NCBI GenBank assembly: GCA_041916675.1
Contig: JAYRZB010000001.1
Location: forward strand, 366,627-430,626
DNA: 64,000 bases
Direction of reading: 5' to 3'
DNA from: JAYRZB01 sp041916675
GTDB lineage: Bacteria > Pseudomonadota > Alphaproteobacteria > Rhizobiales > Devosiaceae
The translations under genes and the position numbers were made by a program. Shown piece by piece: positions 50,998 to 58,558 of this stretch; positions within the stretch are counted from its first letter, which is position 1; every line of letters begins with the position of its first letter. The notes under the pieces were generated by a model. That model was not told where the DNA came from, did no database searches, and saw only the letters and a program-made list of their open reading frames with translations.

Positions 50998-52698
50998 CTA
51001 CAAAACGAGCGCGCCGCGCGTGGTGTAAACTGACGGCCCATTGGCCTCAGGATTCCGGCTCATCAGCATCACCGCGTTGAACGCCGCTATCAGCGGGTCA
51101 ATCTTGGCCTTGCCTGCGATTTGCTTGGTGATCAGCACCGCATTGCCGCGCTGTTCTGTCTTGGCGTTCCCAACGACCCACGGCATCAGATCGCCGCCGC
51201 AGTGCCAGAGGGTGCCGTCTTTCAGCTTGCGCTCCATCCCCCAGACCGCGCCGGTGAGGCGAAAGCCCTGCGCAATGCCGATAACCTGCTTGCCTTCGAT
51301 GCCCCGAGAGGCCAGTTCGTCCACAATCGCAGCAACCCCCATGGGGTCGAGCCCGACCGCGTTCTCTTCCGGCAGCAGCCCGGCATCCTTGATTTGCTCC
51401 ACCAGGTCAGCGACTTCGCGCACGTCCTGAGTTGGGTCTTCGCAAAGGGTCAGTTCCCCGCTTTGCATGAAATCGCGCAGCTTCGGGGCAATATCCTTGC
51501 GGCGCTCCATCACGTCAGGATGGCACCAAGCGTGCCCCCAGAGCAGCCAATCCCGGGTTGTCTTGTCCCGGCCAATGACGGCAACGCCTTCCAGATCGTC
51601 CAGCCCGCCGCCGTCAATTCCAACGTTTGCCACTTCGCACCGCTCAATCAGCCGGTGCAGAGCCTGCCAGTGCCCAAGGCCCGAAAGTTCCGGGTCCGTG
51701 GCGCTGGTCCAATACCGTGCCCCTGCCCATGCGTTGTTGCGGAGCGAAATCCCGATCTCAACATTGAGGTGCTTGGCCACAAACGTGACAATCGCCGCCT
51801 CGTCGCCCTCGATTTTCTTGAGCTGACTTTCAATCCAGCCCCGGCTCACCGACCGCCCGAGGTTGGGGTTGGTGATGTAAAACTTGTCAGGGTCTAGGTA
51901 TTCTTCCCGCTCGATCATGCCCTGCGGCCATTCGTACAGGACCCCGAGGCTTTCTTTGTCTTCAATCTCGCCATCCCGAACGTTCCGGAAATAGTCGAGC
52001 TTGGCCTTGAACACCCCGGCAGGCGCGCTATCGCTTTGCGTCGACAGCCAGATGATGAAACCTTCCGGTCTCGACACCAGACCGCCGGTCGCCTCGCGCA
52101 GCATGGCGTCCGCATTCGGGCGACTGCCAAACACCCAAAGCTCATCGACCAGGACACGCCCGGCCTTCTTGCCTGAAACCGTGTCAGTGTCGGCCGCCAC
52201 CACTTTCAGCGCCGCCCGAGTGGTCCGGTGCGTGATGGTGCGCAGATGGTCCTGCACATGCAGGATTTGCGAGAGTTCCGGATCGGCCCGCACCATTGCA
52301 GCGGCTGGGCTGTAGCTGTTCTTGGCGACCTCGATGGTCGGAGCCAGGATCAGAAGCTCCTCTTCCTTGCGCCAGTTGATGATCAGCGCCGTGAGCATGA
52401 TCCCGGCCGCGATTGTCGACTTCGAATTCTTCTTCGATATCAAAAGCAGGAATTCGCGAATCCGCTGCTGACCAGTTTCAGCGTCATAGGCTCCGAAGAT
52501 GGCCGCGACGAAATCGAACACCCACTGTTCGCATGCCTCGCCAAAGGTTGGTGACCCCGGCGCGTCGACAATGCGCAAATGCTTGAAGATGGCCAGCGCC
52601 TGCTCTGCCTCATCGGGATAGAGCGGAGCGAACGGGATCAGGCTTTCACGAGCCACGATCCGCCGCTCCCAATCGCGGCACTCTGTTGTCCAGTTCAT
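50998..52698 (-). CDS. Terminase large subunit
   Basis: The 566-residue packaging motor. The ATPase has a modified Walker A (ISKKNSKST, about residue 90) and Walker B with catalytic Glu (VLVDELWVFG), then the coupling motif WLSTQSD. The C-terminal RNase H-like nuclease starts near IDGGGLDDLEGVAVIG and has DPMGVAAIVDEL later. The class is Terminase_1 (HK97-like), which usually uses cos ends. Its start overlaps the small subunit's stop. Confidence 0.95.
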   Translation of the reverse strand: MNWTTECRDWERRIVARESLIPFAPLYPDEAEQALAIFKHLRIVDAPGSPTFGEACEQWVFDFVAAIFGAYDAETGQQRIREFLLLISKKNSKSTIAAGIMLTALIINWRKEEELLILAPTIEVAKNSYSPAAAMVRADPELSQILHVQDHLRTITHRTTRAALKVVAADTDTVSGKKAGRVLVDELWVFGSRPNADAMLREATGGLVSRPEGFIIWLSTQSDSAPAGVFKAKLDYFRNVRDGEIEDKESLGVLYEWPQGMIEREEYLDPDKFYITNPNLGRSVSRGWIESQLKKIEGDEAAIVTFVAKHLNVEIGISLRNNAWAGARYWTSATDPELSGLGHWQALHRLIERCEVANVGIDGGGLDDLEGVAVIGRDKTTRDWLLWGHAWCHPDVMERRKDIAPKLRDFMQSGELTLCEDPTQDVREVADLVEQIKDAGLLPEENAVGLDPMGVAAIVDELASRGIEGKQVIGIAQGFRLTGAVWGMERKLKDGTLWHCGGDLMPWVVGNAKTEQRGNAVLITKQIAGKAKIDPLIAAFNAVMLMSRNPEANGPSVYTTRGALVL

Positions 52699-53249
52699 CA
52701 GGTATTGTCAGCCACCAGGCGCGGGGGCTGGCGAACGCCGAACTTGCCGCCCTTGACCGCATCTTCTGCCGCTTCTTGTTGCTGCGCCTTCTTGCCAGCT
52801 GGCGCCGAAACCTCAGCCAACGTCTTCATGGACATCGTGATATCCTTCAGCGTTTTGGCCCGCTCCGAGGTCGAAAGCGATTTCAGCAACGCCTGCCGGC
52901 GGCGCGGGTCGCTTTCTTCTGTTTCGATCATGTGCTCGAGCTCACCAATGTGAGCCGTTTGAGTATCGAGCTCATCGAGCAGCCGGGCTGCGATACCCCG
53001 CGCACGATCCGGCAGTTCCTCTGGCTTCGCGCTCGAAGGTGGTGGCGGCAGTATCTCGCCGCTGATCGCCTGCTTTCGGTCAACGTGCGGCGGTTGCTGC
53101 ACCCGGGTCCACCCATCAGCTTTTGCCTTCTTGTGGATGGCCGTATCCGACAGCCCGTACCATTTTGCGATCTCGCGGATGCTCATCACACCAGCACGAT
53201 AGTCTCGCTCAATGGATTTCCAGTCTATCGCCTTGGTTTTCTTACGCAT
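52698..53249 (-). CDS. Terminase small subunit
   Basis: A 183-residue DNA-recognition subunit. The N-terminal helix-turn-helix (DWKSIERDYRAGVMSIREIAKWYGLSDTAIHKKAKADGW) is typical, followed by a helical oligomerisation part with HIGELEHMIETEESD and a basic C-terminus. It should bind the packaging site, which probably lies in the 108 bp just upstream (53,250-53,357) or close by. Confidence 0.9.
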   Translation of the reverse strand: MRKKTKAIDWKSIERDYRAGVMSIREIAKWYGLSDTAIHKKAKADGWTRVQQPPHVDRKQAISGEILPPPPSSAKPEELPDRARGIAARLLDELDTQTAHIGELEHMIETEESDPRRRQALLKSLSTSERAKTLKDITMSMKTLAEVSAPAGKKAQQQEAAEDAVKGGKFGVRQPPRLVADNT

Positions 53250-53357
53250 TTACCAGCTTGGTTTGCGGCCCGGTTTGCACCTGCAAACTGCCAAGGGGTG
53301 AAAAAATCTCTGCGTGAGAGGGAGCGTCGGTCGCTACAAGACTAGTCTGGTAGAGAT

Positions 53358-54212
53358 TTACCTACCCCCCGGGGGCGCTATGACGGTGTCGCCACGCCTG
53401 CGGTCGTATTCGAGCCACCAGCGTACTATGCCGTCCGTATTGTCCTTGTAGGGCCGCCCTGGGTCTGCCTTGACCCGCTCCACGCACATGCGCTCTGGCG
53501 TTTCGATGACGACGATCTCAATGGGCTTGAGCTTTCTCTCCCACCATGCGCGCCACTTAGCCTTGGGCTCACCCACGATCAGCCACGCCGCTTTGTGCTT
53601 GGATGGGCGCGAGAGGCTGCCGATGATGTCGTTGCGGCGATAGATGGCCGCATTGAGGTAGCGCTCCCGATCCCAGCCATGGGATTCCGTGCCAGCCATG
53701 CCCGAGGCAATCATGTCTATGTCTATGATCAGGTCCGATGGTCCTGCCCGATCACGGATGTATGTGGACTTGCCCGAGGCAGGCGGCCCGCACACGATGG
53801 TGAGGGGAATGACTGAAGGCTGAAACCAGTCCGGGTGAGGTGATGCGTGCCCGCCCATTTCGATGGCGTGCTTAACGGTGTCGTGCCACTCGCGGCTTAC
53901 AGCCTGCAGGTTGTTGATATCCCAGAATAGGCCCGGATCGCCCCTGTGAGGCACCTTGTGGTCAACCACCGGGCTGTTTGGCGCCGGATACTTGCCGGAG
54001 AGCAACACGCCTGTTTGCTGGCAGGTGAAGAGATCGCGCACCAGCACTTGGTGGCGAAGCCTGAACCACTGCTTTGTCTTGTACCAGGCGCGCCATTCGA
54101 CGTTTGCGGAACGGGTCTGCTCATACACGCGCCGGCGCTGCTCTAGCGTTTCGACATGAACCTTTGGCGCAAGCGACCCTACCGCGGGCTTGAGGTTGGA
54201 GAGCTTACCCAT
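53358..54212 (-). CDS. HNH endonuclease fused to a P-loop ATPase/kinase
   Basis: A 284-residue protein of two halves. The N-terminal HNH has WRAWYKTKQWFRLRHQVLVRDLFTC and VVDHKVPHRG ... NNLQAVSREWHD; the usual zinc-ribbon cysteines are mostly lost. The C-terminal half opens with a Walker A (VCGPPASGKSTYI) and LIIDIDMIA, and ends with a lid-like arginine region, as in polynucleotide-kinase-like proteins. HNH proteins next to terminase aid packaging cleavage in HK97-like phages. The ATG at 54212 (MGKLSNLKP) matches the family start; 54245 or 54248 are alternatives. Confidence 0.85.
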   Translation of the reverse strand: MGKLSNLKPAVGSLAPKVHVETLEQRRRVYEQTRSANVEWRAWYKTKQWFRLRHQVLVRDLFTCQQTGVLLSGKYPAPNSPVVDHKVPHRGDPGLFWDINNLQAVSREWHDTVKHAIEMGGHASPHPDWFQPSVIPLTIVCGPPASGKSTYIRDRAGPSDLIIDIDMIASGMAGTESHGWDRERYLNAAIYRRNDIIGSLSRPSKHKAAWLIVGEPKAKWRAWWERKLKPIEIVVIETPERMCVERVKADPGRPYKDNTDGIVRWWLEYDRRRGDTVIAPPGGR

Positions 54213-54225
54213 GTGAGTACGCAGG

Positions 54226-54450
54226 TCAGTCGGACGGTAGGCCATCAAGCATGTTGCGCACCATGGCTTCGGCCTGAGTGTGGGTCAGCAGGTTGGTGCC
54301 AATAGGCTCGTGCTTGCCGCCTTCTGGCGTGCCGTTGTTGTAGGCCCTATCGAATTTGACGCCTCCATCCGGGCAGAAGTCCGCAGGCAGTTTCCAACGA
54401 AGGAACTGATCAACCATGTGCCTGATCTGGGCTTCAGTCATTTGCGCCAT
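54226..54450 (-). CDS. Small conserved phage protein (74 aa)
   Basis: A 74-residue protein of a widespread but uncharacterised phage family, recognised by IRHMVDQFLRWKLPADFCPDGGVKFDRAYNNGTPEGGKHEPIGTNLLTHTQAEAMVRNML. The chosen start (MAQMTEAQ, 54450) lies directly after an intrinsic terminator; MTEAQ at 54441 is an alternative. It is the first gene of the packaging/late block. Confidence 0.8.
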   Translation of the reverse strand: MAQMTEAQIRHMVDQFLRWKLPADFCPDGGVKFDRAYNNGTPEGGKHEPIGTNLLTHTQAEAMVRNMLDGLPSD

Positions 54451-54453
54451 CCA

Positions 54454-54485
54454 ACAAAAAACCCGCCGCGATTGCTCGGGCGGGC
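54454..54485 (-). terminator. Intrinsic terminator between early and late blocks
   Basis: On the minus strand CCCGCC, an 11-base loop and GGCGGG are followed by TTTTTTGTT. It lies 38 bp after the last early gene and directly before the first packaging gene, so transcription must be restarted or antiterminated to reach the late genes. Confidence 0.8.
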
Positions 54486-54522
54486 TGAACTCAGACGGAA
54501 GTCTGAACATGGAATAAATCCC

Positions 54523-55107
54523 TTATGCAGCGATTTGGGCAGGCGTGTCAACAACCCTCGCTTTTCGCTTCACGGCCAACCCAAAGTGATGCACAAGCGC
54601 GTTCAATGCCAGCCGCGCGTCGCCTACCATGTGCCAGTGCTGTTCATCGCGGCACACCAGATAGTCGAGCGCCGCATAAAGGTTCGCGCCGCGATTTTCG
54701 TGCAGGTTCTGCTCATTGCGCACCGCCTGGATGGCCGCATCGTATTTGGCCACGGCTCGGGCGCACCAGCGGGCATAGTCGCCATCATCAGAAACCCCAT
54801 GCGAGAACCCTGAGACGGTTGATGCATCCGGAGACCTGACTGCCCGCTTGTAGTCGTCATAGAGCACGAGGAACGCGCTGGCAGCGTCGTATTGCGCGTT
54901 ACTGATCAGGGCCTTCTTATCCATCAGGTTCAAGCGCCCGATGAACGTTCCGGCCTTCTGGTCACGAGCGTCCTTTTCAGAAAGCCCGTACATCTTCATG
55001 CGCAGCAGGATCGGCTCGATGTTGGCCGGCAATGCTCCTGCCCTCGATACCCGACCCGACTTTGTGCGCTTTGCCGCGATCTTGCGCGGGCGTCCAACCT
55101 TAGCCAT
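54523..55107 (-). CDS. AT-hook-containing phage protein, last early gene
   Basis: Function not recognised. 194 residues: a basic N-terminus with an AT-hook-like core (KVGRPRKIAAKRTKSGR), then a mostly helical body with LYDDYKRAVRS and VAKYDAAIQAVRNEQNL. It is the last gene before the terminator that precedes the late operon, the place of Q-type antiterminators or late activators. That role is only a suggestion. The start overlaps the previous stop (TGATG). Confidence 0.7.
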   Translation of the reverse strand: MAKVGRPRKIAAKRTKSGRVSRAGALPANIEPILLRMKMYGLSEKDARDQKAGTFIGRLNLMDKKALISNAQYDAASAFLVLYDDYKRAVRSPDASTVSGFSHGVSDDGDYARWCARAVAKYDAAIQAVRNEQNLHENRGANLYAALDYLVCRDEQHWHMVGDARLALNALVHHFGLAVKRKARVVDTPAQIAA

Positions 55108-55253
55108 CACTTCTGCCCCTTTTCCTTCTCCGCCGCCGTACAGGCTGGCTTGCCGTCAATCATCCCGCATCGCCAAATGCGGCCCTTGGTAGTGTCTGCC
55201 CCGAACGATCCCCACCGGCCGCAAAGGCAATAGTGCTCTCGCTGGTCAAACAC
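55107..55253 (-). CDS. Tiny four-cysteine protein (48 aa), possible zinc finger
   Basis: A 48-codon gene starting with GTG inside the end of the previous gene and ending by overlap with the next. It has Cys-x-Cys (YCLCGRWGSFG), then two more Cys (WRCGMIDGKPAC), like a zinc ribbon of phage early proteins. Coding is supported by the tight overlaps on both sides. Confidence 0.6.
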   Translation of the reverse strand: MFDQREHYCLCGRWGSFGADTTKGRIWRCGMIDGKPACTAAEKEKGQK

Positions 55254-55644
55254 GTTCCGCCTCGGATCCGATGCGCTCTGCCAGGTTCATCAGCACTTTC
55301 GCCCGCCGCTGGCGTTCTTCTTTGGTCAAGATCACATCGGGCTGCGGCTGGTGCGAAATCGCAGGGCGCTTGGCCATTTCCGCCCGCATGGTGATCAAGC
55401 TGTCTTCGTACCGAACGGCCTTTGCCAGTTCCGCCGTTGACGGGATGAAGCGCCCTGCGTGGTGGTCGAATTCGCCTCGGATCAGCTTGCGCACCGCCTC
55501 GGTCAGACCCGGCAGCGTGCAGCCCTCAATGGCGATCAGATAGGCCTTTGCGGTAACCGGGCTCGTCTTGTCGCTCGAGGCGGGGAATGCCTGGAACAAC
55601 ATCGATAATTGCTCCATCGCCTGCACTGTTTCCTGCCTGTCCAT
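55246..55644 (-). CDS. Replication-region protein overlapping DUF1376 gene
   Basis: A 132-residue, largely helical protein (SMLFQAFPASSDKTSPVTAKAYLIAIEGC ... RFIPSTAELAKAVRYEDSL). Position after a DUF1376-type replication protein suggests a helicase-loader-like or accessory role, not proven. The ATG at 55644 with AGGGG upstream is preferred over the GTG at 55653. Its first 119 bases overlap the end of the DUF1376 gene in another frame, which is unusually long. Confidence 0.7.
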   Translation of the reverse strand: MDRQETVQAMEQLSMLFQAFPASSDKTSPVTAKAYLIAIEGCTLPGLTEAVRKLIRGEFDHHAGRFIPSTAELAKAVRYEDSLITMRAEMAKRPAISHQPQPDVILTKEERQRRAKVLMNLAERIGSEAERV

Positions 55645-56398
55645 TTCGCTCACCCCTGACCATTGCCTCGAAAATGTTCTCGCCCTTCATTGCGCCGGAT
55701 GGGGGCGGCGAATGCCCACGCGCCTCGACATTGCGCCGCTGGGCAGCGGATTCGCGGATGGCCTCGGTGAAGTAATCCCAAGTCCGAGCCGGGCGCTTGG
55801 ACCGGAGCGCAACGGCCCGGATCGTCGGCAGAATGTCGAGCTCGAGGTCATGGCCGGATTGCAGCAATCCAAGGATCGGCGCAAAGACCATCAGGCCGGG
55901 GCTTGGGTCGCGTTCCAGCCCTGCGGCTTGTCGCAATCGGCTTTCGAGAACGTTGAAATCGACTTTCCCGGCAGCATCGACCAGATGCTGAGCTTGCGAA
56001 GCATCTGTTTGGTTATTGGTTCTAGGTAACGCGCCCGTATCACTGCTTGTGCTATGCATTTGCACTGCACTTGCAGGTTGCTTGCTCTTGCCGTGCCTGC
56101 CGTTTGCGGCGCTTCTGCGCTTTTCGATGATATCGTCGGCCTTCGCCATCTCGGCATCGATGCGCTTATGTCGCCAGCCATCGTCAAAGAAGGCGGCAAG
56201 AACATCCCGGCTTTCGGCCCACTGGCTGGCATCAAGGCGGGAATAGCGCTGAATCATCCGCTCATCACTGGGCAGCCCACCGTCTTTCCAATAGCGCATG
56301 ATCAACAGCAGGTATGCACCATGCTCTGCGGCCGTAAGGTGGCCGGTGTCAGCCATATAATCGTCAATGGACAGCGGCATCCATGCTCGGTTGCTCAT
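55526..56398 (-). CDS. DUF1376 replication-initiator-like protein
   Basis: A 290-residue protein with the DUF1376 domain at the N-terminus (WMPLSIDDYMADTGHLTAAEHGAYLLLIMRYW ... GGLPSDERMIQRYSRL), a family encoded where phages usually carry their replication initiator. The C-terminal half is mixed, with RPARTWDYFTEAIRES. The start overlaps the next upstream stop by four bases. No helicase or primase gene is visible nearby, so the phage may rely on host enzymes. Confidence 0.85.
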   Translation of the reverse strand: MSNRAWMPLSIDDYMADTGHLTAAEHGAYLLLIMRYWKDGGLPSDERMIQRYSRLDASQWAESRDVLAAFFDDGWRHKRIDAEMAKADDIIEKRRSAANGRHGKSKQPASAVQMHSTSSDTGALPRTNNQTDASQAQHLVDAAGKVDFNVLESRLRQAAGLERDPSPGLMVFAPILGLLQSGHDLELDILPTIRAVALRSKRPARTWDYFTEAIRESAAQRRNVEARGHSPPPSGAMKGENIFEAMVRGERNGQAGNSAGDGAIIDVVPGIPRLERQDEPGYRKGLSDRH

Positions 56399-56715
56399 TG
56401 GAGGCCAGCCCGCGTCTTGGCCGCGCCAGCCTGCATGCGGCGCCAGTTCTCGAACCTCCGCGCTTCCTCGCTCATCGATCTGTGAGAGGTGATCGGTCGG
56501 CCCTGATAGGCAACGGGATGCGCAATCGCTACGCTGGGCAGCTTCTTGGCCTTGTAGCCATAGTTAACCCATTCCAGCAGCGGGGCGACATCGCAGCCGA
56601 TTTCAGCCGCGATCTCCTCCCAGGATAGCTTGGCGGCAACGCGCTTCTGCACCAGCCGCCATAGCTCGTGATCATCGGGGGAAAATATGACAGCGCCACG
56701 CCATTGCATGCTCAT
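56395..56715 (-). CDS. Small early protein with helix-turn-helix look
   Basis: A 106-residue protein, start MSMQWRGAVIF at 56715. A likely DNA-binding helix pair occurs at ELWRLVQKRVAAKLSWEEIAAEIGCDVAPLLEWVNYG. It is coupled to the DUF1376 gene by ATGA. No family is known; the 106 bp upstream (56,716-56,821) hold no gene that I can see. Confidence 0.65.
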   Translation of the reverse strand: MSMQWRGAVIFSPDDHELWRLVQKRVAAKLSWEEIAAEIGCDVAPLLEWVNYGYKAKKLPSVAIAHPVAYQGRPITSHRSMSEEARRFENWRRMQAGAAKTRAGLQ

Positions 56716-56821
56716 TCTGGCCTCACACAAACCGGGTACATGGAATCCAACCAGCGTTCGCCGGGGGCGGAAACAGCGAAATCGAGGCAGCAGGAGTTCA
56801 ACTCCTGTTTCGCGCATTTTC

Positions 56822-56992
56822 TCATTTCACCCCTCCGAGCTCACGCCTGCTGGCAACCTCTGCCCTAAGTTGTTCGGTCTTGGCATTGCGCAGATCTTCA
56901 AGATCCCTGCTGGCTTTGGACTGGCCACGAGGGACGATGTAGACAATCGTACGAGGGCGGCGCTTGAACACGCTGAGAATGGAGGAGATCAT
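56822..56992 (-). CDS. Small basic early protein (56 aa)
   Basis: A 56-residue basic protein (MISSILSVFKRRPRTIVYIVPRG, then helical SRDLEDLRNAKTEQLRAEV). Its ATG overlaps the stop of the methyltransferase-like gene (ATGA), which supports it. The function is unknown. Confidence 0.6.
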   Translation of the reverse strand: MISSILSVFKRRPRTIVYIVPRGQSKASRDLEDLRNAKTEQLRAEVASRRELGGVK

Positions 56993-57681
56993 GCTGCGGC
57001 CCTTTCCTCGACTGGCCCACCCCACTGCGCAGCCATGGCCGCTGCAATGCCGGGGAAGAAGCGAGAGCGTTCGTGTCCGCGATTGGCGCCGGGCGGCATG
57101 CGCCAGACCCGGTTCCAAGCCTTCCATTCGTCAGAACCCTTGACCGGCTCCGGCAACAGGTTGGTGGCGACCAGCGGGGCGAGTCCGCGCAGGTAAAGGC
57201 CCGTGGATTTGTATTCGGGGTGGCCGAACCAGTGGGGTTGAACGAATTGCGGCCGCGGCACGTCTGACGGCAAGCGGCGGCGGGCGATATCGTGCATTTC
57301 CGGGTTCTCGATAGCCACCCGCTCAATCGGCGCATTCCAGCAGGACAGAAACAGATCCAGCCCGTCGAAAAACTCCGCCTTCATGCTGTCCCAGGACCTG
57401 CCGACTGGTAGTTGCTTTGGCGGCGTCATGTCACCAGCGCCGGAAAGCCAGCGGCGGCCGGAGCGGCAAAGGCGAGTGCATGGCGGATGGGCGACCATCA
57501 GCAAATCCCAGCCGTCGCCAAGGATATTCCGCACGTCGCCTACAATATGCCGGTTCGAGCGGTCTTCGGCAGGCAGCAGGTCACAGGACCATGCGTCATG
57601 ACCAAGCGCAGCGAAGGCGCGGCGCACGGTGCCAGAGAATTCGCAGGCGATCAGCACCCGCAGTGGAGCCGAGCTTTCCAT
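56989..57681 (-). CDS. Phage protein with m5C-methyltransferase-like fold
   Basis: A 230-residue protein of a widespread phage family related to DNA cytosine-5 methyltransferases. VLIACEFSGTVRRAFAALGHDAWSCDLL is the SAM-binding start, LLMVAHPPCTRL resembles the catalytic Pro-Cys motif IV, and VAIENPEMHD resembles motif VI (Glu-Asn). It is short, with no evident target-recognition domain. A C-terminal RSRFFPGIAAAMAAQWG is typical of the group. Protection of phage DNA is possible, but members are not characterised. Confidence 0.75.
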   Translation of the reverse strand: MESSAPLRVLIACEFSGTVRRAFAALGHDAWSCDLLPAEDRSNRHIVGDVRNILGDGWDLLMVAHPPCTRLCRSGRRWLSGAGDMTPPKQLPVGRSWDSMKAEFFDGLDLFLSCWNAPIERVAIENPEMHDIARRRLPSDVPRPQFVQPHWFGHPEYKSTGLYLRGLAPLVATNLLPEPVKGSDEWKAWNRVWRMPPGANRGHERSRFFPGIAAAMAAQWGGPVEERAAA

Positions 57682-57684
57682 CGC

Positions 57685-58026
57685 TCAAGCCTCACGCCGT
57701 GGCGAGGTTTCGCCAATGCCGCTGTTGATGAGGGCGAAGGCCGCATCAATGTCAGCGATCTGGCCATTGATGCCATCCTTGGCAGATTCAAACTGTCGGG
57801 TAAGAAGCGCGAGGCGATCAACAAAGACAGCCCGTTCCGCAACCAGGGTGTTGGCCTTTACGACAAGATCATCGCGCATGGCATCGGTGCGGCTGATCAT
57901 GGGCGCTTGCTGTTTTGCTGCCTCGATAACGACGCGCTCCATTTCAGCAAGATCAGGCGCCGGCGCTTCTCCTGAGGCGGGATTGTTCGATGCAACGCGG
58001 AGCTTGGTAGCGGTCTTTGCGGTCAT
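57685..58026 (-). CDS. Coiled-coil early protein
   Basis: A 113-residue, charged, helical protein (DLAEMERVVIEAAKQQAPMISR; DRLALLTRQFESAKDGINGQIADIDAAFALI). It starts 23 bp after a small membrane protein gene and ends three bases before the methyltransferase-like gene. Function unknown. Confidence 0.65.
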   Translation of the reverse strand: MTAKTATKLRVASNNPASGEAPAPDLAEMERVVIEAAKQQAPMISRTDAMRDDLVVKANTLVAERAVFVDRLALLTRQFESAKDGINGQIADIDAAFALINSGIGETSPRREA

Positions 58027-58049
58027 GTCAGTGTCCCTCGGTTTCGGTT

Positions 58050-58163
58050 TCAGGCAAGCAATGTGGCGAACATCACGGCCAGCTTGACCAGCAGTGCGAT
58101 CGTTCCAACGCAGGCGACGGCGAAGATAAAAAGGGCGATGTGCCCGAAGATGCGGCGGCTCAT
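58050..58163 (-). CDS. Small membrane protein (37 aa)
   Basis: A 37-codon gene, MSRRIFGHIALFIFAVACVG and on, with a single hydrophobic helix and a basic start. Its ATG overlaps the stop of the gene before it (ATGA), the pattern shown by most early genes here. Function unknown. Confidence 0.6.
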   Translation of the reverse strand: MSRRIFGHIALFIFAVACVGTIALLVKLAVMFATLLA

Positions 58164-58558
58164 GTCAGCGATCCTCGCGGGTCGAGCGCCGCTCTTTTCG
58201 CCGCAACTTTTTCAGCCAGAGCAGCAGCTTCAGTGACCAAGTCCTCAAGATAATCATCGCCGGTCACCGCCCTTTCGACCGCAAGTTCATGCTCAAGCGC
58301 AGCGATTTCCCGCGCGCAGTAGTCGAGGTATGCGGCCCGCAGGCGCGCGAATTTCACTGTGTCGAGTGTCTTGGCCTTGCCCTTGAAAAGGTGGGTCAGG
58401 TGCCAGAATCCCAGCTTGTAACGGCGGGCGATCTGCTGAAGCGCCGCCTCGGCATTGCCCGCCTTGGGCTTCTCGCGCTCAACCATGCGCTGCACATAAA
58501 GGGTTGCTGTCTCAGCGCTCATTGGGGGCACCGGATTATCTGAATTGGGTAACGCCAT
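58160..58558 (-). CDS. Probable DNA-binding early protein
   Basis: A 132-residue protein. The middle (EAALQQIARRYKLGFWHLTHLFKGKAKTLDTVKFARLRAAYLDYC) looks like a helix-turn-helix with a following helix, as seen in small phage regulators. The C-terminal half is a long charged helix. It is coupled to a small membrane protein gene. Target unknown. Confidence 0.7.
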   Translation of the reverse strand: MALPNSDNPVPPMSAETATLYVQRMVEREKPKAGNAEAALQQIARRYKLGFWHLTHLFKGKAKTLDTVKFARLRAAYLDYCAREIAALEHELAVERAVTGDDYLEDLVTEAAALAEKVAAKRAALDPRGSLT

